The notes beneath the pieces were generated by a model, which did no database searches, had not been told where the DNA came from, and saw only the letters and a list, made by a program, of their open reading frames with translations. Positions 56,264 to 64,000 of a stretch of 64,000 bases of DNA are shown here, in pieces. The position numbers and the translations under genes are program-made. Where the stretch lies: the NCBI RefSeq assembly GCF_030813415.1, contig NZ_JAUSUF010000001.1, forward strand, positions 620,001-684,000, in the 5' to 3' direction. The stretch's first letter is position 1. The number at the start of each line of letters is the position of its first letter. The DNA is from Eubacterium multiforme (GTDB taxonomy: Bacteria; Bacillota; Clostridia; Clostridiales; Clostridiaceae).

Positions 56264-56306
56264 AAAGCTTCTTTAACATGTGTTAAAATCATATTAAAGA
56301 AGCTTT
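56264..56306. terminator. Bidirectional terminator between pyk and the ABC exporter
   Basis: A 13-bp perfect stem (AAAGCTTCTTTAA) has A/T-rich flanks on both sides. The minus-strand tail is TTTTTTATTA, the plus-strand tail ATTAAG. Confidence 0.78.
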
Positions 56307-56350
56307 ATTAAGTTAATAAAATTTTCTAAACTTTAAATTTATGTATTATA

Positions 56351-57988
56351 TTAGCAATTTTGAAATTTTTTAAATTCCTCTGTTTCATTAATTTCTTTAT
56401 AAGTTCCCTTTTTTATAATTTCACCATTTTCCATAAGAATAACCTCATCAAATTCATTTAAATTATTAGATAATTTATGTGTAACCATAATTACAGTTTT
56501 CCCCTTTAAATTAAATAAAAAATCTTGTAATTTTTTTGAATTTTTTAAATCAACTGCTGAAAAGGGCTCATCCATAATAAATATTTCTGTATCAGCTGTA
56601 AGCATTCTAATCATACCTAACATTTGTTTTTCTCCACCACTTAATAATTGGCAATTATTCTTACTTTTTATTGAATCTATCATTTTTACATCAAAATTTG
56701 ATATAACTTCATTAGTTTTATCCTTTGAATATGAATTAAATACAGTTGCATTATTTATAAAATCCTCTATAAATATATGTTCATTTTGATTTATACAATA
56801 AATAATATTTGAAGTATCAATTAAATTTAAATTTTCACCATCAATTGTGACATTACCATCTTTTGCTTTAATATATGACATTAGAATATTTATTAATGTT
56901 GATTTACCAGAGCCACTATGACCTACTATTGCATATTTTTTACCTTTTTCAAAAGAGCAACAAATATTTTTTAAAGAAAAATCCTTATAAGTAAAACTTA
57001 CATTATTAAATTCAATCTTATCATTAAACTTTTTCTTAAATATTGGTTTTTCTTCTCCCCTTGCATTGATATATGAAATTACTTTTTCTTTTACTTTTTT
57101 TAAAGAACTTACTGAATTTATATCATACATTATAGAATTAATTGGACTTATAAAACAATTTACATATCCTAAAGTTGCAACTCCCGTACCTACTGTAATT
57201 TCTCCTTTAAATAATAATATTCCAGTAATAACAAAAGTAACTATACTTAAAATATTCATACTAAAATCCTCAATCATCATTGTTAATGACTTTAATTTAC
57301 CATAAATAAATCTTTTATTTTTTGTTTTATTAAGAACTTTTTCATGTTCCATATTTATATTTTTCCTAGTTTTTCTTTGAATAACTTTAAATCCTTGTAG
57401 AAAATCTTTAATTGTAGATACATATAAGCTCATCTCTTCTAAATATTCATTTCTTTTCTCTGATAAAATTTTCCATGTAAATCTTGGTACTAATATAGTA
57501 GCAATAGAACCTAAAAATATAACTATAGCAATTCTAAAATCAACACATATAAATAAAATAATTCCATAAATAATAATCATATTTATAGACTTAATTATAT
57601 CTATAAGAGGTTCTAAATAATCTTGTTCAAGTTCAGTTATATCATTACCTTGAATTGATATGTATTCTCCAATATCTTTTTTTGAAAACTTTTCAAAATT
57701 ATAGTTAAATATTGATCTAAAAAAATCTTTTTTTAAGGAAGTTTCAAATTCTAATGCACCTTTCCAAACATATATATTATCTATGTACAAAAATATGGAC
57801 TCTAACACTTTGCATACTGCATAAGCTAAAATTAGAATAATTAAAGAATATTCTTTTCCTTCTTTAGTTATAGAATCAAAAAATAATTTTTGAATATATG
57901 GAATGGATGCAGTTGATAATGTAACTACTCCATAACATATAACTTGAATAAAAATAAATTTTTTTATATTATATATGTATTTTTTCAC
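56351..57988 (-). CDS. ABC exporter half-transporter (membrane and ATPase domains fused)
   Basis: This 545-residue protein has an N-terminal six-helix membrane domain (about 10-300) and a C-terminal ATPase with Walker A GHSGSGKST (about 354-362), LLSGGEKQM and IFIMDEPFSAVD, then MVTHK. It is the common exporter fold for peptides, lipids or drugs. A partner would be needed to form a full transporter; none is adjacent, so it is probably a homodimer. The start is GTG with GGAGGTG upstream. The substrate is unknown. Confidence 0.88.
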   Translation of the reverse strand: MKKYIYNIKKFIFIQVICYGVVTLSTASIPYIQKLFFDSITKEGKEYSLIILILAYAVCKVLESIFLYIDNIYVWKGALEFETSLKKDFFRSIFNYNFEKFSKKDIGEYISIQGNDITELEQDYLEPLIDIIKSINMIIIYGIILFICVDFRIAIVIFLGSIATILVPRFTWKILSEKRNEYLEEMSLYVSTIKDFLQGFKVIQRKTRKNINMEHEKVLNKTKNKRFIYGKLKSLTMMIEDFSMNILSIVTFVITGILLFKGEITVGTGVATLGYVNCFISPINSIMYDINSVSSLKKVKEKVISYINARGEEKPIFKKKFNDKIEFNNVSFTYKDFSLKNICCSFEKGKKYAIVGHSGSGKSTLINILMSYIKAKDGNVTIDGENLNLIDTSNIIYCINQNEHIFIEDFINNATVFNSYSKDKTNEVISNFDVKMIDSIKSKNNCQLLSGGEKQMLGMIRMLTADTEIFIMDEPFSAVDLKNSKKLQDFLFNLKGKTVIMVTHKLSNNLNEFDEVILMENGEIIKKGTYKEINETEEFKKFQNC

Positions 57989-58024
57989 TAATTCACCTCC
58001 TTTTATATTATTTAAAATAAAAAA

Positions 58025-58056
58025 ATGTTACTAGAAATAACGGATTCTAGTAACAT
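58025..58056 (-). terminator. Terminator of the S1-repeat gene
   Basis: A 12-bp perfect stem (ATGTTACTAGAA pairing with TTCTAGTAACAT) and a TTTTTATTTT tail lie 41 bp after the stop. Confidence 0.86.
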
Positions 58057-58096
58057 TAAAGAGTTAAATTCATAAACTATTTATTAAATTTTTTCA

Positions 58097-59233
58097 TTAA
58101 AATAAATCTTTAAATAAGTCTCCAAGACTTACTCCTTCATCTTCACTATCTACATATTGTAAATATTCATTGCTCTTTTCTACTGCATCTTTAATACTTA
58201 ATGCTAACTTTTTCTCATCCTTATTAACATTTAATACTTTAACCTTAACATTTTGACCTATCTTTAGGACATCACTTGGTTTAGCTATATTTTCATCAGT
58301 TATTTCACTAATATGAACTAATCCTTCTATTCCACTAAATACTTCAACAAAAGCACCAAAGCTTGTAAGTCTTACAACCTTTCCACTTAAAGTATCTCCT
58401 GTCTTTATTGAATCTCCATGAACTGTCCATGGTTCTTCATTTACATCCTTTAATATTAATGATACTTTTCTATTTTCTAAATCTATATTTCCAACATAAA
58501 CACAAACTTCATCATTAACTTTAACAACGTCTTCAACTCTTTTAACTCTTTCCCAAGCTAAATCATTTATGTGGACTAATCCTTGTATTCCACCAATATC
58601 AACAAAAGCTCCAAACTTAACTATGTTTTTAACTATTCCTTTTCTCTTTTCTCCACTTTTTAGTTCTTTCCATAGTTCCTTTTGCTTCTTTTCATAAGCT
58701 TCCTCTTCAATAACTCTTCTTGAAGCTACAACTTTATTATTATTAAAATCTAACTCTATTATTTTAACTTCTAATTCTTTTCCTACTACTGTCTTTATAT
58801 CTATTTTTTCTCTTGAAACAAGGGATGCTGGTATAAATACTCTAATTGAGCCATAATATGCAACTAATCCACCTTTAACTTCCTGTGAAACATTAACCTT
58901 TATTATTTCTCCATTTTTAAAAGCTTTTCTTATTTCTTCTCTTTCTTCCTTTAATAAAGCTCTCTTTCTTGATAACTTTACAAATCCATCCCCATCATTT
59001 GGTGAAAGAACTACAACCTTAAATTCATCATCTGGTTTTACAACATCTAATGGATTTTTATCCTCTGCTGTAAGTTCTTCTCTTGAGATTATTCCATCAA
59101 AGGCATATTTTATGTCAACTGTTACTTCTTTATCATTAACATCTATTACTCTGCCATTTAATATGTCCCCTTTATTAATTCTCTTTACATCATAAGAGTC
59201 TAGTAATTGACCCATAGTATTTTCATTCGTCAT
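58097..59233 (-). CDS. Ribosomal protein S1-like RNA-binding protein (four S1 repeats)
   Basis: This 378-residue protein holds four S1 domains (about 16-85, 100-165, 185-255 and 270-345). The third is GEKRKGIVKNIVKFGAFVDIGGIQGLVHI and the fourth GDTLSGKVVRLTSFGAFVEVFSGIEGLVHI. This is the short S1 found in low-GC Gram-positives; the protein can bind mRNA but may not be a permanent ribosome part. In many clostridia S1 is fused to IspH; here it is stand-alone. The SD is AAGGAG. Confidence 0.88.
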   Translation of the reverse strand: MTNENTMGQLLDSYDVKRINKGDILNGRVIDVNDKEVTVDIKYAFDGIISREELTAEDKNPLDVVKPDDEFKVVVLSPNDGDGFVKLSRKRALLKEEREEIRKAFKNGEIIKVNVSQEVKGGLVAYYGSIRVFIPASLVSREKIDIKTVVGKELEVKIIELDFNNNKVVASRRVIEEEAYEKKQKELWKELKSGEKRKGIVKNIVKFGAFVDIGGIQGLVHINDLAWERVKRVEDVVKVNDEVCVYVGNIDLENRKVSLILKDVNEEPWTVHGDSIKTGDTLSGKVVRLTSFGAFVEVFSGIEGLVHISEITDENIAKPSDVLKIGQNVKVKVLNVNKDEKKLALSIKDAVEKSNEYLQYVDSEDEGVSLGDLFKDLF

Positions 59234-59396
59234 TTAAAATCACTCCTTATAACTTTCCCCACTATACTTCAAATTTAATTTTAATCTATCATCAAATTTA
59301 TTACAAGAAAAAGCCTATATTTAATATAAACATTATATCACTAATAATTCATATAGTAATTATATAAGTAATATTCTTAAATTCTTGGAGGTATTA

Positions 59397-59933
59397 ATGG
59401 AGATTTTAAAAAAATTAAACTTTAAAAGAAGGCTATCAATAAAAAAATATGAAGAAATAATAAATTTTAAAACTATTTTAGATGCTAGATCAAAGGATTT
59501 TTCTAATTTATTAGATAATTTATCAATTTTAACTGGAGATATGGAATGGCTTAAAGATACATCCCTTGAACTTCATAATAAAATTAAACTTGCAATAGAG
59601 AAAAATAATATACCCCTTGCAAAAAAAGCCTTAAATAAAAAATTCTCCTTTGATTTAGAAATACATTCTTTAGAAAAAAGGCTCCACCACCTAAATGACT
59701 GTAAATTAAAAATCCAAAACCTATTAAAAAATTTAGAAGATGAATATGACAATATAATTATAAGCTATGAAAATAAATTAACTAACCAAACTTTATTTTA
59801 TATGAAAAGTTTTTCTAAAATAGAAAAAGATTTAAGAAAAGAACTTCTAATTACAGAAGAAATTTTTACAAATAGAGATTATGAAAATAAAGTAATAGAT
59901 ATAAATGAAGAATTAAAGAAATATCTTAATTAA
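59397..59933 (+). CDS. Coiled-coil protein of unknown function
   Basis: This 178-residue protein is nearly all helix, Lys/Glu/Leu/Asn-rich, with long coiled-coil stretches (about 20-75, 85-125 and 140-175). No signal peptide or membrane helix is seen. The longest frame starts with a TTG at 59385, which is part of the SD TTGGAGG; the ATG at 59397 is preferred. It diverges from the S1-like gene and is followed by glsA. No family was recognised with confidence. Confidence 0.7.
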   Translation: MEILKKLNFKRRLSIKKYEEIINFKTILDARSKDFSNLLDNLSILTGDMEWLKDTSLELHNKIKLAIEKNNIPLAKKALNKKFSFDLEIHSLEKRLHHLNDCKLKIQNLLKNLEDEYDNIIISYENKLTNQTLFYMKSFSKIEKDLRKELLITEEIFTNRDYENKVIDINEELKKYLN

Positions 59934-60052
59934 AATTCATAGTTAGTTAATTGAATAACTATTTTTTAAATGCTATGCTCATTTTAGTGATAGTGAATTT
60001 GGTTATTTTTATAATATATTTTAAATCTAATCAAAATTATAGAGGTGATTTT

Positions 60053-60979
60053 ATGTTCGAATTATTAAATGATTTAGTAGAACAAAACAAAAAGTATATA
60101 AAAAATGGGCATGTAGCTACTTATATACCAGCTCTTGCAAAAATAAATCCAAATCAACTAGGCATTGCAATTATAGATTTACAAAACAATAATAAAGAAT
60201 ATTTTGCAGGGGAATATGATACAAGATTTGCAATTGAAAGTATCTCAAAAGTTCCAACTCTTATACTTGCAGCTTTAGACAATGGTTTAGACACAGTATT
60301 TGAAAATATAGATACAGAACCAACTGGATTTGCCTTTAATTCAATACTAAACATGGAAATAAATCATAGAAATAAGCCAACTAATCCCTTTGTAAATGCA
60401 GGGGCAATAACTACTACTTCTTTAGTAAAGGCAGCTACTACAGAGGAAAGAAGTAATCGTATATTAGAATTTTTCAAAAAGATTACTAATGATCCTGATA
60501 TAAGATTAAATGAAGAAATTTATTTATCAGAAAAGAAAACTGGAGATATAAATAGATCTCTTGCTTACTATTTAAAAGGAAACAACATGATTAAAGGTGA
60601 AATTTCAGAAGTTTTAGATTCTTACTTTAAACAATGTTCCTTAGAGGTTAATGCATTAAGTCTTGCAAGACTTGGAGCTGTACTTGCTAATAATGGTGTA
60701 TTACCTTGGAATAATGAAAAATTAGTTTCCAAGGAAATATCCACAATAGTAAAATCTTTAATGGTTACTTGTGGATTATATGATGAATCTGGAACCTTTG
60801 GAGTTCATATTGGAATTCCTGCAAAAAGTGGTGTAGGCGGCGGAATATTAGCTGTTGTTCCTAAAAGATATGGTATAGGAATTTTTAGTCCAGCATTAGA
60901 TAAAAAAGGCAATAGCGTTGCTGGAATGCATCTACTACAAGATCTCTCTCAAAAGTTTGATTTAAATATATTTGAATAA
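60053..60979 (+). CDS. glsA: Glutaminase A
   Basis: This 308-residue serine-type glutaminase converts glutamine to glutamate and ammonia. It shows the catalytic SxxK motif in FAIESISKVPTL (Ser63, Lys66), NPFVNAGAITTTSLV, and KSGVGGGILAVVP near the end. The open frame extends to 59951 with a hydrophobic leader, but AGAGGTGA lies just before the ATG at 60053, where the family N-terminus (MFELLNDLVEQNKKYI) begins. Ammonia release could help in acid stress. Confidence 0.94.
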   Translation: MFELLNDLVEQNKKYIKNGHVATYIPALAKINPNQLGIAIIDLQNNNKEYFAGEYDTRFAIESISKVPTLILAALDNGLDTVFENIDTEPTGFAFNSILNMEINHRNKPTNPFVNAGAITTTSLVKAATTEERSNRILEFFKKITNDPDIRLNEEIYLSEKKTGDINRSLAYYLKGNNMIKGEISEVLDSYFKQCSLEVNALSLARLGAVLANNGVLPWNNEKLVSKEISTIVKSLMVTCGLYDESGTFGVHIGIPAKSGVGGGILAVVPKRYGIGIFSPALDKKGNSVAGMHLLQDLSQKFDLNIFE

Positions 60980-60980
60980 C

Positions 60981-61016
60981 AAAAAAGAAGCAGTTTAAAA
61001 AAGCTGCTTCTTTTTT
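60981..61016. terminator. Bidirectional terminator between glsA and copZ
   Basis: A 13-bp stem (AAAAAAGAAGCAG pairing with CTGCTTCTTTTTT) lies between converging genes with U-tracts on both sides. Confidence 0.88.
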
Positions 61017-61019
61017 TGT

Positions 61020-61229
61020 TTATTTAATTTCTTTAATTGATTTTAAATCATATCCTGCATCTTCAATTATTTCTTTTACAGTTTCTTTAGTTAAATCTCC
61101 ATATACAATTGCATCTCCAATTCTTACTTCATATCCCTTTACTCTTGGATCTCCTGCAAAAGCTTCCTCTACATTATCTATGCACTTTTGGCATCCCATT
61201 CCATCAATTTTAATTTCAAATTTTGTCAT
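61020..61229 (-). CDS. copZ: Copper chaperone CopZ-like heavy-metal-binding protein
   Basis: This 69-residue protein is a single HMA domain, with metal-binding GMGCQKC (Cys13 and Cys16) in place of the more common GMTCxxC. It should carry Cu(I) to the CopA ATPase, whose gene lies 49 bp upstream on the same strand. The longest frame starts with GTG, part of the SD; the ATG at 61229 is preferred. The end is acidic. Confidence 0.88.
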   Translation of the reverse strand: MTKFEIKIDGMGCQKCIDNVEEAFAGDPRVKGYEVRIGDAIVYGDLTKETVKEIIEDAGYDLKSIKEIK

Positions 61230-61278
61230 AACAATCACTCCTTATTTCTTTAGTTTATATAAATTTATTTTTTGTCTT

Positions 61279-63963
61279 TTAAAATTTTGGTTTAAATCTC
61301 TTTAATCTTAAAGCATTTAATAAAACTGAAACTGAACTTAAGCTCATTGCAAAAGCTCCAATCATTGGATTTAAAAGCGGTCCTCCAAATAATTTTAGTA
61401 TACCCATAGCAATTGGTATCCCTAAAACATTATAGCCAAATGCCCAAAATAAATTTTCTTTTATATTTTTAATTGTTGCCCTACTTAATTGAATTGCAGT
61501 AACAACATCTAAAAGATCACTTCTCATAAGTACAATATCTGCTGATTCTATTGCAACATCAGTTCCAGAACCAATAGCTATACCAATTTCTGAAGTTACA
61601 AGTGCTGGTGCATCATTTATACCATCCCCAACCATAGCAACTTTTTTACCTTCACTTTGTATTTCTTTAACTACATTTGCCTTTCCTTCTGGTAATACAT
61701 CAGATACTACCCTATCAATTCCAACTTCATTTGCAATTGCCTGTGCAGTTCCCTTATTATCACCAGTTAGCATAACAACTTCAATTCCCATATTATGAAG
61801 TGCTTTAACTGCCTTTGAACTATTTTCTTTTACAGTATCTGCAACTGCAATTATTCCTCTAAGGTTTCCATTAATTCCAACAAACATTGGAGTTTTTCCT
61901 TCTTTTGCAAAATTATTAGCCTTCTCTTCAATAGATGAAATATCAATATTATTTCTATCCATAATCTTTCTATTACCAATAACAATATTTTCATTTTCAA
62001 TAGTTGTATTAATTCCTTCTCCTGGAATTGATACAAAATCTTTTACAGGAGGTAATTCTATTTTTCTATCATTAGCCTCATTAACTATTGCTTCTCCTAA
62101 AGGATGTTCTGAGCCTTTTTCAGCAGCTGCTGCAACTTTAAGAAGTTCATCATCTTTAATGGAAATTCCTAAAATATCTGTTACCTTTGGTTTTCCTTCA
62201 GTAATTGTACCTGTTTTATCAAATATAATTGTATTTATTTTATGAGCCTCTTCAAGGGCAACTCCACTTTTTATAAGAACTCCATTTTCAGCTCCTTTAC
62301 CTGTACTTACCATAATAGCTGTTGGTGTTGCTAATCCTAAAGCACAAGGGCAAGCTATTACAAGAACAGATATTAATATATTTAATGAAAATTCTAAGTT
62401 TTCATTTCCAATAAAGTGCCAAGCAAGAGCTGATACTATTGAAAGAATAATTACTACTGGTACAAAGTATCCTGAAATAACATCTGCAAGTCTTGCAATT
62501 GGTGCCTTTGTACCTTGAGCATCTTCAACTAAATTAATAATTTTTGAAAGAACTGTATCTTTACCAACTTTAGTTACTTTATATTTAAACATTCCATACT
62601 TATTAATACTTGCTCCAAAAACTTCATCTCCTGGATTTTTATCAACTGGAATACTTTCTCCTGTAAGCATAGATTCATCTATACTTGTTGTTCCTTCTAC
62701 AACTTCTCCATCAACTGGTAGTCTCTCTCCTGGTTTTACTAATATAATGTCATTAACCCTAACATCTTCAATTCCTACTGTTTTCTCTTTTCCATCAACT
62801 ATTATCGTAGCTGTCTTTGGTGCAAGACCCATAAGCTTATTTATTGCATCTGATGTTTTACCTTTAGTTATAGCCTCTAAAAATTTACCAAGACTTATAA
62901 ATGTAACAATCATACCTGCTGATTCAAAATATAAATGATGTGCAAAATGAGCATCTCCACCAATTATCTTAACTAAAGCATATATTCCATAAAGGGTAGC
63001 TGCACTACTTCCAAGGGTAATTAAAGTATCCATATTAGGACTTAAATGAAATAAGTTTCTAAATCCATGAATAAAAAATTCTCTACCTATAAAAATTATT
63101 ATTAATGCTAATATTAATTGAATAAAAGCATAATTAAATGGATTAATATTTGGATCTATAATGCTAGGAACAGGAACTCCAATCATAGGTCCCATTGAAA
63201 TAATCATAAGAGGAATTGCAAAAACTAAAGACCAAACAAATCTATTTCTAGCCTTCTTTACTTTTTCTTCCCCTTCTTTTTTATTATCATCTTTGTTGTC
63301 TTCTTTTATTTCAATAGCTTCATATCCAGCCTTTTTAACTGCATTTTCTATATCTTCAGCTGATATTTTTCTTCTATCATACTTTACATTCATATCTTCA
63401 ACAGCTAAATTTACAGTAGCACTACTTACACCATCTAATTTATTAATAACTTTTTCAACTCTACTTGAGCAAGAGGCACAAGTCATTCCATTAATTTTAA
63501 AATGCCCATGAGCTTCTGATGAAGTTTCATCCTCTAACTCCTCTGCACCATAACCTGCTTTTTTAATTTTATTTATAATATCCTCTGATGAGATTGTATC
63601 TTTATCATATTTAATAGTAGCCTTCTCTGTTGCAAGATTTACTACTGCATTTTCAACACCCTCTGTTCTATTTAATACTTTTTCAATTCTACTTGAACAG
63701 GATGCACAGGTCATTCCACTTATTTTATAATTTTTATTTTCTATAGAATCACTATTTATCTCAATAGCTTCATAACCTGCCTTTTTAACCTTTTCTTCTA
63801 TATCAGAAACATTAACTTTATCTTTATCATAATTAACTGTCATCTTTTCCGTGGCAAGATTTACTACTGCATTATTTACGCCATCCATTTTATTTACAAT
63901 TTTTTCAACTCTACTTGAACAGGATGCACAGGTCATTCCATTTACTTTAAATTCTTTTTTCAA
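61279..63963 (-). CDS. copA: Copper-exporting P1B-type ATPase CopA with three HMA domains
   Basis: This 894-residue pump exports Cu(I). Three N-terminal HMA domains each carry GMTCASC (Cys12/15, Cys86/89, Cys162/165). The core follows: membrane helices, the metal site CPC (in VIACPCALGLATP, about 537), the phosphorylated DKTGT (about 584) and GDGINDAPAL. Many homologues have one or two HMA domains, so three is more than usual for a bacterial CopA. The start is TTG at 63963, with AAGGAGGG 7 nt upstream, close to the window edge, so any csoR regulator gene would lie outside. Confidence 0.95.
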   Translation of the reverse strand: MKKEFKVNGMTCASCSSRVEKIVNKMDGVNNAVVNLATEKMTVNYDKDKVNVSDIEEKVKKAGYEAIEINSDSIENKNYKISGMTCASCSSRIEKVLNRTEGVENAVVNLATEKATIKYDKDTISSEDIINKIKKAGYGAEELEDETSSEAHGHFKINGMTCASCSSRVEKVINKLDGVSSATVNLAVEDMNVKYDRRKISAEDIENAVKKAGYEAIEIKEDNKDDNKKEGEEKVKKARNRFVWSLVFAIPLMIISMGPMIGVPVPSIIDPNINPFNYAFIQLILALIIIFIGREFFIHGFRNLFHLSPNMDTLITLGSSAATLYGIYALVKIIGGDAHFAHHLYFESAGMIVTFISLGKFLEAITKGKTSDAINKLMGLAPKTATIIVDGKEKTVGIEDVRVNDIILVKPGERLPVDGEVVEGTTSIDESMLTGESIPVDKNPGDEVFGASINKYGMFKYKVTKVGKDTVLSKIINLVEDAQGTKAPIARLADVISGYFVPVVIILSIVSALAWHFIGNENLEFSLNILISVLVIACPCALGLATPTAIMVSTGKGAENGVLIKSGVALEEAHKINTIIFDKTGTITEGKPKVTDILGISIKDDELLKVAAAAEKGSEHPLGEAIVNEANDRKIELPPVKDFVSIPGEGINTTIENENIVIGNRKIMDRNNIDISSIEEKANNFAKEGKTPMFVGINGNLRGIIAVADTVKENSSKAVKALHNMGIEVVMLTGDNKGTAQAIANEVGIDRVVSDVLPEGKANVVKEIQSEGKKVAMVGDGINDAPALVTSEIGIAIGSGTDVAIESADIVLMRSDLLDVVTAIQLSRATIKNIKENLFWAFGYNVLGIPIAMGILKLFGGPLLNPMIGAFAMSLSSVSVLLNALRLKRFKPKF

Positions 63964-64000
63964 ATCATTTCCCTCCTTTATGAATTTTTATAAATTTAGT

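Noticed and set aside
58097..59233. IspH-S1 fusion
   Set aside because: The frame starts with its own SD and ATG at 59233 and the upstream DNA has no IspH sequence; it is a stand-alone S1-repeat protein.
59951..60052. Hydrophobic N-terminal leader making glutaminase secreted
   Set aside because: AGAGGTGA stands right before the ATG at 60053, where the glutaminase family begins, and the leader frame has no SD.

Overview
The window is low-GC, Gram-positive chromosomal DNA from an anaerobic, spore-forming Clostridium, most like Clostridium perfringens. The evidence is very A/T-rich coding sequence, a clostridial gene order (rlmCD, selD, comEA, a DacF-like carboxypeptidase, obg-nadD-yqeK, rng-rplU-prp-rpmA, maf-radC-mreBCD-pbp2-minCDE-rodA), a spoIVFB-like sporulation protease and an mgl galactose transporter. 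The species is inferred from gene content only. Most genes lie on the minus strand. No rRNA, tRNA, CRISPR array, intact insertion sequence or prophage was seen.

Region 1 (1-12,000) is accessory. The left end holds decayed genes: the C-terminus of a Nudix hydrolase and other broken frames. Next comes a compact five-gene minus-strand operon in the order GHKL/MORC-like ATPase, Z1-domain superfamily-II ATPase/helicase, PD-(D/E)XK (DUF4420-type) nuclease, AIPR protein and C5-cytosine DNA methyltransferase. Three of the four junctions overlap or nearly abut. This matches the MutL/MORC-type restriction-modification class predicted by comparative genomics and is the most interesting system in the window. 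Upstream is an unrecognised 499-residue protein with an HExxH motif, a possible metallopeptidase.

Region 2 (12,000-34,200) is core genome: an rRNA uracil methyltransferase; a selenophosphate synthetase that is itself a selenoprotein (in-frame UGA at codon 16, so the plain open frame misses its N-terminus); competence and cell-wall genes; the obg-yhbY-nadD-yqeK-LCP cluster; the rplU-prp-rpmA ribosomal cluster with an L21 leader RNA and a clear promoter; two linked proteins of the TIGR03960 (radical SAM) and TIGR03936 (DUF2344) type with RNase G; a MacAB-like efflux system; and a spoIVFA/B-like pair.

Region 3 (34,400-42,200) is nutritional: a secreted C69 dipeptidase, a YesN-type response regulator and the mglB-mglA-mglC galactose ABC operon. 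That operon has a candidate CcpA site at its promoter, a 17-bp hairpin after mglB and a previously unlisted 57-codon membrane peptide gene at its end.

Region 4 (42,200-52,200) is the shape and division cluster: maf, radC, mreB, mreC, mreD, penicillin-binding protein 2, minC, minD, minE and rodA, punctuated by intrinsic terminators.

Region 5 (52,300-64,000) is mixed: a SPOR-domain membrane protein, aminoacyl-histidine dipeptidase, pyruvate kinase, an ABC exporter half-transporter, an S1-repeat protein, a coiled-coil protein of unknown function, glutaminase, and the copper pair copZ-copA running to the window edge. Several start sites were moved from the longest open frame to an internal codon with a proper Shine-Dalgarno (SD) sequence; each case is stated in its entry.
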